A stretch of 64,000 nucleotides of DNA from an uncultured Ruminococcus sp. (GTDB lineage: Bacteria; Bacillota; Clostridia; Oscillospirales; Ruminococcaceae): assembly GCA_910584195.1 (NCBI GenBank), contig CAJTYV010000011.1:4255-68254 (forward strand), given 5' to 3'. The notes beneath the pieces were generated by a model. That model was given only the letters and a program-made list of their open reading frames with translations. It had not been told where the DNA came from and ran no database searches. The position numbers were made by a program, and so were the translations under genes. This document shows, piece after piece, positions 42,741-51,693 of this stretch (position 1 is its first letter; each line of letters starts with the position of its first letter).

Positions 42741-43916
42741 TTAATTTTCAAGCAGATTTTCGTACATGCTCTCGGCGAAAACACCGTATCCCCGTGTCGG
42801 ATCGTTGACGAACACATGAGTTACAGCGCCGACAAGACGATCGTTCTGGATTATCGGACTTCCGCTCATACCCTGAACTATGCCCCCGGAGCTGTTTATA
42901 AGCTCCTCGTCCGTTATGCGGATTATCATATTTTTGGACGCGCTGCGGCTGTTGTAATCGACTTCTTCAATAACTGCCGAATACTTTTTCGGTTCAGTAC
43001 CCGATACGGTAGAAAGAATATACGCTTCGCCGGGTGCAATATCCTGTCGATAGCCGAGTTTGTATTCATCGTACGTACCGAGTTGTTTTACACCTGTATC
43101 GGATAGCGTTCCGAAAACTCCGCAGCCGCTGTTTCCGCTGAGAGTACCATACATGGGAAGTCCTGTAAATTGTCCGTGAAGTTCTCCCGGAGCGCCCGGC
43201 TGTCCTTTCTTGGTCTCGGTTATTTTAACCGGTACGGCTTCTCCGCTGTGCAGAGGGACAAGCTCTCCCGTATCGGAATCGCATATAGGGTGTCCGAGTC
43301 CCGAAAAACGTCCCGTAGCTTTATCTATAAAGGTTAGCGTGCCTATGCCCGCAATACTGTCGCGCACCCACATTCCGCTCCGCCATTTTTCATCTTTTTC
43401 GGAATATATCGGTGAAACGGCGGCGGAAAGTTCCTCTCCGTCACGGTTTATTCTCAGTTCTACGGAATTGCCGCAGCTTTCGGATATGACCTTTTGCAGA
43501 TCTTTATTGGAACTCAGCGGAACGTTGTCTGCATGAGTGATAACGTCTCCAAGTTCAATACCCGCATCTTCGGCAGGGCAGGAAATTCCGTCAACATTTC
43601 CCATGTCCGTAACCATTACGCCCTCCATAAGGAGTTTAATTCCAAAAGGCGAACCTCCGACAATTAGAACAGGCGGTTCTTTTTGACTGACTGCAACCGA
43701 TTTTACGGGGATTGTTCCCATAAGAGAAACTGCGGCGCGGTCATCAGCGATATAATCGGTGCTGAGATTGGGGTACGCTTTGAATTCGACCGCTCCGTTT
43801 TCCGTAGTAATGTGGTCGGGAAGATTAGCGGAATAATATCCGGCAGTTCCGAATAAACCTAAAAGGAATGCAGACAATATTCCCGCAGTAATTTTTAAAA
43901 AAGTATTTTTAAACAG
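42741..43916 (-). CDS. SpoIVB-type S55 serine peptidase with PDZ domain
   Basis: About 391 residues: one N-terminal membrane segment, a PDZ-like domain (SCPAEDAGIELGDVITHADN) and an S55 peptidase domain with GLGHPICD and the nucleophile in GMSGSPIIQ. SpoIVB is the forespore protease that triggers sigma-K activation. The start is uncertain: AAAGGAGAG leads to codons ATA ATA CTG, so a CTG at 43916 is possible. The only in-frame ATG upstream (44003) lies inside a repeat element (43936-44042) and would give a non-homologous N-terminus. A BofA-like gene is at 62.3 kb. Confidence 0.85.
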   Translation of the reverse strand: MFKNTFLKITAGILSAFLLGLFGTAGYYSANLPDHITTENGAVEFKAYPNLSTDYIADDRAAVSLMGTIPVKSVAVSQKEPPVLIVGGSPFGIKLLMEGVMVTDMGNVDGISCPAEDAGIELGDVITHADNVPLSSNKDLQKVISESCGNSVELRINRDGEELSAAVSPIYSEKDEKWRSGMWVRDSIAGIGTLTFIDKATGRFSGLGHPICDSDTGELVPLHSGEAVPVKITETKKGQPGAPGELHGQFTGLPMYGTLSGNSGCGVFGTLSDTGVKQLGTYDEYKLGYRQDIAPGEAYILSTVSGTEPKKYSAVIEEVDYNSRSASKNMIIRITDEELINSSGGIVQGMSGSPIIQNDRLVGAVTHVFVNDPTRGYGVFAESMYENLLEN

Positions 43917-44324
43917 TATTATCTCTCCTTTCTTCAGACAGTGCGGCACAAAGAATGTCCGGCGGATCTGCGCGTCATGACTGTATGATTTTGCGAAACT
44001 CAAACTTCAGATTCGGCGTATGTTGTTTGTGCGCCGCTGCCTTTTTATAGAACTTTTTCAGCACCTCGGTATGTGCGGTTTTTCGAGTAAGTTTTTTTCC
44101 TGACAATGAAAAAAGCCGCAGTTATACTGTCGTATTTTAACGTCTTTTGACGTAGTTATCAGATAGAAAATCTGTCTAAAAACGTGTGCAGTGAGATACT
44201 AAACAGGTTCTTAGCCGACGTTTTGAACAACCGCCGACTGTGTTTATTATATATTAAAGTATGGACAGTATGAGAGAAAAATAATCTCAAAGGTGGAAAT
44301 AAAATTTTCGTAAAGGAATAAAAT
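43917..44324. other. Intergenic region rich in repeats
   Basis: Holds the 43936-44042 repeat element, a short hairpin ACGTC-TTTT-GACGT near 44140, and a word AGATACTAAACAGGTTCTTA (44194-44213) that matches 46932-46951 in 18 of 20 bases and, inverted, shares ACCTGTTTAGTA with the ends of the element at 8577. No gene is supported. Confidence 0.55.
43936..44042. repeat. Degenerate GGCAGCGCCGCAC-family element
   Basis: Ends AGACAGTGCGGCACAAA and, inverted, AGGCAGCGGCGCACAAA match in 13 of 17 bases and resemble the element at 26947-27120. It lies immediately upstream of the SpoIVB-type gene, three bases from its ribosome binding site. Confidence 0.55.
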
Positions 44325-44843
44325 ATGAAAAAAAATAAAAAGAAAAAAAAGCCCCTGCTGACGGCGGCAAAGGCGGTTATGCTTTTATTAACGGCAGTAT
44401 TTTCACTTATCATGACGATAATGGCGGGAGCAGGTCTTATATATAATGGCGACAGCTACGGAAGAAAGCTTGTAAATATCGGTATTATACTTATAATTTC
44501 AGGTATACTTATGACGCTGGGAGCGTTTTTTTGCGTTTTCAGAAAAACTTTGCATAATGTCATATCTATTATATGCACCGTTCCCGGTTTGGTTCTTTGT
44601 CTTGTAATGCTTCACAGGCTGTGTATGCACGCCGATAACGCAGGCTGGACAGACAGCGTTACCATAACTCCGATAAGCGACATGTATGCTTCAAGAATCC
44701 TTCCTGTTATTGCTCCGGCGGCATTATCGCTTGTTATTGCTATCGTTCAGCTTTTTTCATTTGAAGCAGCTGAAGAAAGACGCATAAAAAAACAGAAGAA
44801 GCTTGATGCCGAAAACGCGCAAGCTCCTTCGATAATAGGGTAA
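44325..44843 (+). CDS. Four-helix membrane protein of unknown function
   Basis: 172 residues. A very basic N-terminus (MKKNKKKKKP) is followed by four predicted membrane helices (about 15-37, 48-70, 78-98, 124-146) and a charged C-terminal tail. No family is recognised. AAAGGAATAAAAT precedes the ATG. It is a single gene between repeats and converges with the histidine kinase gene. Confidence 0.65.
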   Translation: MKKNKKKKKPLLTAAKAVMLLLTAVFSLIMTIMAGAGLIYNGDSYGRKLVNIGIILIISGILMTLGAFFCVFRKTLHNVISIICTVPGLVLCLVMLHRLCMHADNAGWTDSVTITPISDMYASRILPVIAPAALSLVIAIVQLFSFEAAEERRIKKQKKLDAENAQAPSIIG

Positions 44844-44850
44844 TTATTCA

Positions 44851-44925
44851 AGAACCTGTATTCATAGGGAAAATGAGCAAATTGATGCTCAAAATACGCA
44901 CATCTTCTCTTTGAATATAGGTTCT
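44851..44925. repeat. Nested palindromic element (AGAACCTG family)
   Basis: Outer arms AGAACCTGTATTCA (44851-44864) and TGAATATAGGTTCT (44912-44925), inner arms TGAGCA/TGCTCA (44875-44892). It abuts the stop codon of the histidine kinase gene. Confidence 0.6.
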
Positions 44926-46238
44926 CAGTTTAAAGGCAGTTCAACTATAAAGACTGAACCGTTTTCTGAGCTTACTGCACGTACAGTACCGTTATGATAA
45001 CTTACGCCGTGTTTTACTATAGACAATCCGAGACCGGTTCCGTTGATTTTACGTGAACGGCTTTTGTCTACACGATAGAAACGTTCAAAAATTCGGTCGA
45101 TATGTTCGTCGGGAATACCTATGCCCGTATCTGTGACGGTAATTATAGCTTTCGTGGGAATGTGCGAAACGCGTACAATGCAGCTTCCGCCGTCTCGATT
45201 GTATTTTACGGCATTGTCGCAGAGATTGTATATTATCTCATCGAGAACAGTTCTGTTTCCGTTTATTGTTACATTATCGCCAATAAGTTTACAAGTGATG
45301 TTTTTAGCAGCGGCAGCTTTTGAAAGCCTTTCTAATACCTCCTCGGAAAGCTTGCAGAGATCTACTTCTTCGTTCTGTCTGGGCAGGTTGTTTTCATCAA
45401 GTTTTGAAAGAGCGACAATATCTTCTATAAGAGAAATGAGCCTGTTTGCTTCGCTGCGGATGTTTTCTCCGAATGAAGCAACGTCCTCCTGCCTGACCAT
45501 TCCGTTTGCCAGCATATCGGAAATTCCGTAGATGGCGGTCAGCGGAGTTTTCAGTTCGTGCGAGACATTGGCGGTAAATTCTCTGCGCATTTTTTCCAAA
45601 GCCTGTTCCTCGGTAACGTCCATAATAAAAACTACTATTCCGTTTATAGTATCGGATATGCTTGCCGGACTTGCTATGACCCTGCGGTCGCCCAGATCTG
45701 TTTTAACGATAATATCAGAACGTCTGCCTCCCATTGCGTCCTGTATACAGCGTCGAAAAGGCTCATCGTTGCTGAGGGTGTAAATACTTTGGCCTTCGTT
45801 CAGCGGTTCGGAGCACATAAGTCTGTATGCAGCGGTGTTGCAGGATAAAACAATTGTTTTAGGGTCGGCAATAACTATGCCTTCCTTCATATTTTCGGTT
45901 ATAATGCTGAGCTGTTCGCGGCTGTCGGTCAGCTCGGCAATATATCTGTTTACTCTGCCGTTTTGTTTTTTCAGGCTGTCGAGAATCGGGGAAAGCTCCT
46001 TGTAAGCCTTTCGTGAACGGGGGCGGCGAGGGTCTATGTTCTTTATGGGACGGACGATATTTCGTGCTGATAGAAAAGCAGCCGTAATAATAAGAAGCGT
46101 CAGGATTGCCGCGATTATTGTCAGAATATCGAGATTTTTTAAGCTTTCCTTTCCAAGGACTGCCGCCGTAAACGCAATTCCGGCTAAAGACGATATGAAT
46201 GCCGTTAAAAATACGGCTAAAAAAATTTTTTTAGTCAT
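44925..46238 (-). CDS. Sensor histidine kinase, PhoR-like
   Basis: 437 residues. Two N-terminal membrane helices (about 5-27 and 37-57), a short linker, a PAS domain (about 105-200, ITENMKEGIVIADPKTIVLSCN), then HisKA with FTANVSHELKTPLTAIYG and a HATPase with N, G1 (DTGIGIPDEH) and G2 (GTGLGLSIVKH) boxes. Architecture matches PhoR of the phosphate-response system, though the short extracytoplasmic part leaves the signal open. It overlaps the response regulator by eight bases. Confidence 0.92.
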   Translation of the reverse strand: MTKKIFLAVFLTAFISSLAGIAFTAAVLGKESLKNLDILTIIAAILTLLIITAAFLSARNIVRPIKNIDPRRPRSRKAYKELSPILDSLKKQNGRVNRYIAELTDSREQLSIITENMKEGIVIADPKTIVLSCNTAAYRLMCSEPLNEGQSIYTLSNDEPFRRCIQDAMGGRRSDIIVKTDLGDRRVIASPASISDTINGIVVFIMDVTEEQALEKMRREFTANVSHELKTPLTAIYGISDMLANGMVRQEDVASFGENIRSEANRLISLIEDIVALSKLDENNLPRQNEEVDLCKLSEEVLERLSKAAAAKNITCKLIGDNVTINGNRTVLDEIIYNLCDNAVKYNRDGGSCIVRVSHIPTKAIITVTDTGIGIPDEHIDRIFERFYRVDKSRSRKINGTGLGLSIVKHGVSYHNGTVRAVSSENGSVFIVELPLN

Positions 46239-46908
46239 TGCTTCCTCCTATTCTGTAGCCTACTCCACGGACTGTTTCTATCAGCTCGCCGTATATGCCG
46301 AGTTTTGAGCGGAGGGTGCGTATATGAACGTCAACGGTACGGCTTTCACCGGAAAAATCGAATCCCCAGACGATGCGCAGCAGTTCATCTCTTGTGAATA
46401 CTTTTCCTTTATTTTTGATCAGAATTTTGAGAAGTTCATATTCTTTTAAGGTCAGGGAAATTCTTTTTCCATCTGCCGTAACTTCACGCATATCGGTTCT
46501 GAGTTTTAATTTCCCTGCCATATAAGTATTTATATCGGATATAGGCGCGGAACGGCGCAGCAGGGCTTTGATGCGTGAAATAAGTTCCATAGTTCCGAAA
46601 GGCTTGGAAATATAATCGTCCGCTCCGCTGTCAAGTCCGGTTACCTTGTCAAATTCAGTTCCTTTGGCAGTAAGCAGGATTATGGGGAGTTTTTTTGTCT
46701 CCGCAGCTGAACGCAGTTTTCTTAGTACGGTCAAGCCGTCCTCTTCGGGAAGCATTATATCTAAAAGAAGAAGCTCGGGCAGCTTTTCTGCGGCAGCGCG
46801 ATACAGTTCCGAGGGAAGCTCAAATCCTATAGCTTCAAATCCGGAGTTATTGAGAGCATAGATAACAAAATTACGGATAGACGGGTCGTCCTCAAGCATG
46901 TATATCAT
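46231..46908 (-). CDS. OmpR/PhoB-family response regulator
   Basis: 225 residues. A receiver domain with phospho-acceptor Asp50 (LLLLDIMLPEEDG), acidic pocket EDD at 6-8, conserved Thr in LLTAKG and Lys in YISKPF, followed by a winged-helix DNA-binding domain (ISLTLKEYELLKILIKNKGKVFTRDELL...RTVDVHIRTLRSKLG). Upstream gene of the kinase, expressed together. Phosphate control is plausible by homology only. Confidence 0.95.
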   Translation of the reverse strand: MIYMLEDDPSIRNFVIYALNNSGFEAIGFELPSELYRAAAEKLPELLLLDIMLPEEDGLTVLRKLRSAAETKKLPIILLTAKGTEFDKVTGLDSGADDYISKPFGTMELISRIKALLRRSAPISDINTYMAGKLKLRTDMREVTADGKRISLTLKEYELLKILIKNKGKVFTRDELLRIVWGFDFSGESRTVDVHIRTLRSKLGIYGELIETVRGVGYRIGGSND

Positions 46909-47238
46909 AATACAGATCTCCTTGATGCTTTAGATACTGAACAGGCTCTTATAACTTGTTCTCAAAAAACGGTGTGAGGATTTGAGTACAAGTTCTTACT
47001 ATTATATATAGTATAAAGCATTTTGAAAAAAAATGCAAGCAGCGAAAAGAAAAACTTGTTAACTTTGATAACCTGCATTCATCGGAAAAGAGACGTGCAA
47101 CAGCCTATGAGAACAAGTTCTTAGTTACTAAGGCTCTTATAAAACTTTCGTCACGTTTTCACGAAATCGTCATAATGATGCGTTAAAATAATATCATAGA
47201 AAAGGAATTGGGAAACCACAGCAGAAAAGGTGAAAATA
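46909..47238. other. Intergenic region with inverted repeat words
   Basis: Between the divergent response regulator and lipoprotein genes. It carries AGATACTGAACAGGCTCTTA (46932-46951), AACTTGTTCTCA (near 46953) and its inverse TGAGAACAAGTTCTTA (47109-47124), and a degenerate AGAACCTG-family word (ACCTGCATTCATCGG, near 47071). A minus-strand TATAAT (47001-47006) could serve the response regulator. No gene is supported. Confidence 0.5.
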
Positions 47239-49350
47239 ATGAAAAATTCCGAAATGTTCAAAAGAACACTGGGTTTCCTTACGCTCGCGGCTTTTTCCGT
47301 TTTATCGGCAGGATGCAGCGGCGTAAATATCGAGCAAAGCAGTCTTTCCGACAAGTCGGCGGAAAGCTTATCGGATAAAAACAGCTCGTCCGAATCGTCT
47401 CTGCCAAATGCAGACGAAATGTCCGATACTGTTGAAAGAACTTATAGTGAGATTTTTTCGGACAGAGACAAAAATCCTGATTTTGAAAATATTACTGCCG
47501 AAATAAAGCTCAGCGGCGATTCGGCAGAATGCAGCCATGACGGCGTTTCTGTTGAAGGCTCGGTTGTCACTGTTTCAGAAGAGGGCGTTTATCGAATTTC
47601 GGGAACGCTTGATAACGGTCAGATAGTTGTAAATGCCGAAAAAGCAAAGGTTCATCTTGTTCTTGACAATGCCGACATTACCTGCAGGACTTCTTCGCCG
47701 ATATATGGTATTAATTCCGATAAAATTTTTATTTCTCTTGCGGAAAATAGTGCGAATACGCTTACGGACGGTTCTGTTTACACATATGCGGACGAGTCTG
47801 CTCAAGAGCCGGACGCATGTATTTTCAGCAGCGACAGTATTACAATAAACGGTTCGGGTACGCTTAATATAAATGCCAATTCAGCGGATGGCATTCACTC
47901 CAAGGACGACGTGGTAATAACAGGCGGAAATATTAACATTGACGCCGTGAACGATGGTATCAAGGGAAAGGATTATGTATCGGTCTGCGGCGGAAAAATA
48001 AATATAAAAAGCGGCGGCGACGGTATAAAGTCCACTAAAAAGGACGATACTTATTTTGGGTTCGTTTACATCGAGGGCGGAGAATTTTTGATAGACGCCG
48101 AACAGGACGGAATACAAGCTGAAACGGAACTTATAATTACTGACGGAGAGCTTGACATTACAAGCGGCGGCGGTTATGAAAACTGCATTAAAATCCATAA
48201 CGATATGGATTTCGGCGGCAGTCACAGATTCGGTAAAGACGGCGGAGATTTTGGCGGTATGATGCCTCCCGGCGGCATGACGTCCCCCGATGATTTTGCC
48301 TTTGGAGATATGACGCCTTCTGATGTGAACATCGGACAGACTGCATATTCCCTTGCAAATAAAGACAGTACGATAAGTGCGAAAGGTCTTAAAGGCGGCG
48401 CTGCGGTTAAGATAAGCTGCGGAAATATTACCGTTGATTCGGCGGACGATGCGATCCATTCAAATGTTGACGTTGAAATAAGCGGAGGCTTTTCAACGCT
48501 TTGTGCAGGTGATGACGGAATCCATGCGGATAAAACAGTTTCAATAACGGAAGGCTCTGTAACAGTTACGCGATCATATGAAGGTATCGAGGGCGCAGTT
48601 ATAGATGTAAGCGGAGGAATTGTTCAAGTCTGTTCTGATGACGATGGCTTCAACGCATCGGACGGTACTTCTCAAGGCGCAGTGGGAACTTATTCCGAAA
48701 ACGCTAAGATCAATATAAGCGGCGGATTTGTTTACGTTGACGCTGAGGGAGACGGTCTTGACTCAAATGGAGATATGACTGTAAGCGGAGGAACGATTCT
48801 CATAAACGGTCCTGTCAACGGCGGAAACGGAGCTTTGGACAGCAACAGCGAAATAATTGTTACAGGCGGACTTCTTATAGCGGCAGGCAGCTCGCAGATG
48901 GCTGAATATCCGGGTGAAGGTTCGGAACAGTACAGCATTTCTGCTTCTATAGGTTCGTCACAGGAAAAGGATACTCTTGTTACGCTTATTGATGACAGCG
49001 GTAATGAGATCTTAAGCTTTAAGCCTGCAAAGACCTTCGATCATATAGTAATCAGCAGTCCCGAAATTGAAAAGGGACAAACATATACACTCTCTATCGG
49101 CGGCAGTACGGCTTCCGCGGGCGGTTTCGGTCTCTTTGAGAACGGCGGCTATGACGGTAAAGGCGAGCCTGTCGGAAGTTTCACCGCCGAGGATATGACC
49201 TCATTTATAGGAGAGCGTTTCACTATGGGCGGCGGCTTCGGAGGACGCGGAGGCAGAATGGATTTTCAGCCGTCTACCGATGAAAACGGTAATTTTGTAA
49301 AGCCCGGCATTCCCAAGGACGGTTTTGAACAGGGCAAAAGGTTCAATTGA
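47239..49350 (+). CDS. Lipoprotein with beta-helix repeats (DUF4353 / carbohydrate-binding-domain-like)
   Basis: 703 residues. Lipoprotein signal ends LSAGC with lipidated Cys. A Ser-rich spacer is followed by a domain of repeated SADGIHSKDDVVITGGNINIDA-type turns, in which each turn gives a GDGI/DDGI motif and a strand; this fits a right-handed beta-helix of the DUF4353 carbohydrate-binding-domain type. A Gly/Met/Pro/Phe-rich loop (GGDFGGMMPPGGM) lies mid-protein and a Gly-rich tail ends it. ATG 47239 follows AAAAGGTG; a GTG three codons earlier overlaps that site. A role in surface binding or envelope interaction is inferred. Confidence 0.8.
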   Translation: MKNSEMFKRTLGFLTLAAFSVLSAGCSGVNIEQSSLSDKSAESLSDKNSSSESSLPNADEMSDTVERTYSEIFSDRDKNPDFENITAEIKLSGDSAECSHDGVSVEGSVVTVSEEGVYRISGTLDNGQIVVNAEKAKVHLVLDNADITCRTSSPIYGINSDKIFISLAENSANTLTDGSVYTYADESAQEPDACIFSSDSITINGSGTLNINANSADGIHSKDDVVITGGNINIDAVNDGIKGKDYVSVCGGKINIKSGGDGIKSTKKDDTYFGFVYIEGGEFLIDAEQDGIQAETELIITDGELDITSGGGYENCIKIHNDMDFGGSHRFGKDGGDFGGMMPPGGMTSPDDFAFGDMTPSDVNIGQTAYSLANKDSTISAKGLKGGAAVKISCGNITVDSADDAIHSNVDVEISGGFSTLCAGDDGIHADKTVSITEGSVTVTRSYEGIEGAVIDVSGGIVQVCSDDDGFNASDGTSQGAVGTYSENAKINISGGFVYVDAEGDGLDSNGDMTVSGGTILINGPVNGGNGALDSNSEIIVTGGLLIAAGSSQMAEYPGEGSEQYSISASIGSSQEKDTLVTLIDDSGNEILSFKPAKTFDHIVISSPEIEKGQTYTLSIGGSTASAGGFGLFENGGYDGKGEPVGSFTAEDMTSFIGERFTMGGGFGGRGGRMDFQPSTDENGNFVKPGIPKDGFEQGKRFN

Positions 49351-49382
49351 CATCTTCTAATTTCATATAAACCACCTAATAC

Positions 49383-49416
49383 GGAAACAGCCGGACTTAT
49401 GTTCGGCTGTTTTCGT
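49383..49416 (+). terminator. Terminator of the beta-helix lipoprotein gene
   Basis: GAAACAGCCG/CGGCTGTTTTC stem with TTTTCGTTT after it. Confidence 0.8.
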
Positions 49417-49473
49417 TTGATTCTGAAATTTATGATGATTTTTGTTAAATGTGAATAATTTGTGCTTTAAGTC

Positions 49474-49502
49474 TTGCATTGAATCGATTTTTTTGTTATA
49501 AT
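49474..49502 (+). promoter_or_regulatory. Promoter of the four-repeat dockerin gene
   Basis: TTGCAT (49474-49479), 17 bp, TATAAT (49497-49502) with TG before it, 32 bases before the start codon. Confidence 0.8.
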
Positions 49503-49533
49503 ATACAAAGTACAAAAAATGGAGGTATAGTAT

Positions 49534-51642
49534 ATGAATTTAAAAAGAATATCAGCTTGTGCTTTGGTTTGTTCCGTTATTTCGGGAGCTGCGCCTGTTC
49601 TCAGCGTAAGTGTTCCCGAAGTTTTCATAACTGCTTCGGCAGCTTCTGCATCGGACGAGTTTATTGCAGGCAGTATGAACGCTTCATCCGCAAAAACATA
49701 TTCCCATTCTTCGGAGGACGGAACTTTCAATATGAACGGCAGAACTTACATGCAGGGCGTTGTGTTTACGGGAAAGAACAGCTACGGCACAAATACTGCC
49801 GAGATAAGCTACAATACCGAAAATATAAATAAAATTTCCTGTACATGGGGTCATGTTGATAATTCTGTCATGACTGATGCCACGGTTTCTGTATACCTTG
49901 ACGATGTTCTCACAGAAAAGATTCCCCTTACGGCAACTATGGCGGCTTTAGAGCATACGTTTGATGTGTCTTCTGCTTCGGTGATCCGTATTTCCCTTGA
50001 AATAGAGAAAAATGCCAAATATGCAATGGCGGAGGCCGTAGTTGACGGGGGCGAACCTTCTGAAATTCACCTTACGCCCAAATATTCTTCAGCGGAAGAA
50101 TTTAACGATTCGGGATTCAATACAGTAAGCGCTGAACCTTTTCTTGCGGTAAATCAACTGGATGCCCAGCGTGTCAACGGCAGGTATTTTTATCAGGGAA
50201 TTACTTTTTCGGGTCGTTATACATATCAGAACAGTATCGAGGAGATAACTTTCAATACGGAAAACGTTAACAGTATTTCATGCGCATGGGGTCATGTTGA
50301 TAATACTAAAATGACGCCGGCGACTGTTTCAGTGTATCATGACGATGTTCTTACGGATAAATTCTCTCTTTCCGCTACAATGCCGCTTACAGAGTATACG
50401 TTTGATGTTTCTGACACTTCCAATCTTCGTATCTGTGTTGATATTGAATATGATGCAAAGTATTCGATGCTTGATATTTCCGTAGACTCCTCTGCTCCGA
50501 AAAAAACATGCACGTCTCCTGAATATTCGACAGCCGAGCTTTTTATCAGCGATGGCTTCAATATGAAGAATACAAAGATCCATGATGTTATCAGCAGTCT
50601 TGAAACATGCAAGGTAAACGGAAGAGATTATTATCAAGGCATAGTTTTCGGCGGAGCTACAACGTATTCGACGACTACGGCAGAGGTTACATACAATACT
50701 GAAAACATTGATACGATCTCCTGCACATGGGGACATATAGACAATACCAAAATGACGAACGCGGTAGTGTCTGTTTATATCGACAACATTCTTGCGGATA
50801 AAATCACGCTCAGTCCGTATATGCTTCCTATGGAGTATACGGCGGACGTTTCAAAGGCTTCAAAGATCTGTTTCAGCGTTGATATAGACGAAGATGCAAA
50901 GTACATCATGGGCGATGTCAAGGCAGACGCAAGTTCCGCTAAAAGACCTGTGGTTATTCCCGATTATGCCGATTCAAAGGAGTTTTCCAATTCCGGTTTT
51001 AACATGAAGAACGTTTCTGTGCTTGACGCTGTAAGCGATCTTGATGCCGTAAAGATCAACGGAAACACATACCGTCAGGGAATACTTTTCAAGGGTGCGA
51101 CAACTTACTCTACGACCGAATCTGATATTACTTTTAACGTAGAAAACACAAATACGGTTTCGTTCAGCTGGGGGCATATTGACGAAACGGCAATGACGGA
51201 CGCAGAGGCTTCTGTTTACCTTGATGATAAGCTTATCGAAAAAACTGCTCTGACATCGGGAATGCTTCTTAAAGAGCAGATATATGACGTTTCCGAGGCT
51301 TCGGTCTTGAGAGTTTCCGTTTCTGTTAACAAGAATGCAGAATATGCAATGGTCGATGTTGAGATCTCCGATGAAAAGGTTCCCGAACCGGAGAATCTGT
51401 GGGGTGATATTGACCTTAACGGTACGGTGGATTCTTCGGACGCTTCCGCTGCTCTCATAGAATATGCGGCAATTTCGACCGGACATGATACGACGCTTAC
51501 GGCAGAGCAGGCTGCTGTTTCCGATGTTAATAATGACGGAGCTGTAGATTCTTCAGACGCTTCGCTTATACTTCAGTTTTACGCTCAGGTTTCAACAGGC
51601 GGAGAAATAACCGACATGAAAGTCTGGATGGAGAACAGATAA
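49534..51642 (+). CDS. Secreted protein with four ~148-residue repeats and C-terminal dockerin
   Basis: 702 residues. Signal peptide, then four tandem copies of a beta-rich module. Each copy has VNGRxYxQGIxFxG, NTEN, a WGH-D motif (near residues 103, 251, 398, 546) and DVS...Y-M-D, with a constant period. The pattern recalls NPCBM-type carbohydrate-binding modules (VNG and a DDxVSVY-like strand) but is not a clear match. A type I dockerin closes the chain (D-I-D-L-N-G-T-V-D-S-S-D and D-V-N-N-D-G-A-V-D-S-S-D). No catalytic domain is visible, so it may be a cellulosomal binding component. GGAGG precedes the ATG. Confidence 0.85.
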   Translation: MNLKRISACALVCSVISGAAPVLSVSVPEVFITASAASASDEFIAGSMNASSAKTYSHSSEDGTFNMNGRTYMQGVVFTGKNSYGTNTAEISYNTENINKISCTWGHVDNSVMTDATVSVYLDDVLTEKIPLTATMAALEHTFDVSSASVIRISLEIEKNAKYAMAEAVVDGGEPSEIHLTPKYSSAEEFNDSGFNTVSAEPFLAVNQLDAQRVNGRYFYQGITFSGRYTYQNSIEEITFNTENVNSISCAWGHVDNTKMTPATVSVYHDDVLTDKFSLSATMPLTEYTFDVSDTSNLRICVDIEYDAKYSMLDISVDSSAPKKTCTSPEYSTAELFISDGFNMKNTKIHDVISSLETCKVNGRDYYQGIVFGGATTYSTTTAEVTYNTENIDTISCTWGHIDNTKMTNAVVSVYIDNILADKITLSPYMLPMEYTADVSKASKICFSVDIDEDAKYIMGDVKADASSAKRPVVIPDYADSKEFSNSGFNMKNVSVLDAVSDLDAVKINGNTYRQGILFKGATTYSTTESDITFNVENTNTVSFSWGHIDETAMTDAEASVYLDDKLIEKTALTSGMLLKEQIYDVSEASVLRVSVSVNKNAEYAMVDVEISDEKVPEPENLWGDIDLNGTVDSSDASAALIEYAAISTGHDTTLTAEQAAVSDVNNDGAVDSSDASLILQFYAQVSTGGEITDMKVWMENR

Positions 51643-51655
51643 TTTTAATATAGTC

Positions 51656-51693
51656 ATAAAAACTGCCGAATAAAAATCCGGCAGTTTTTGTTT
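51656..51693. terminator. Bidirectional terminator
   Basis: AAAAACTGCCG/CGGCAGTTTTT stem with A's before and T's after, between the converging dockerin and htrA genes. Confidence 0.9.

Noticed and set aside
44159..44413. 84-residue minus-strand reading frame
   Set aside because: It is antisense to the start of the four-helix membrane protein and is rich in low-complexity Phe runs.
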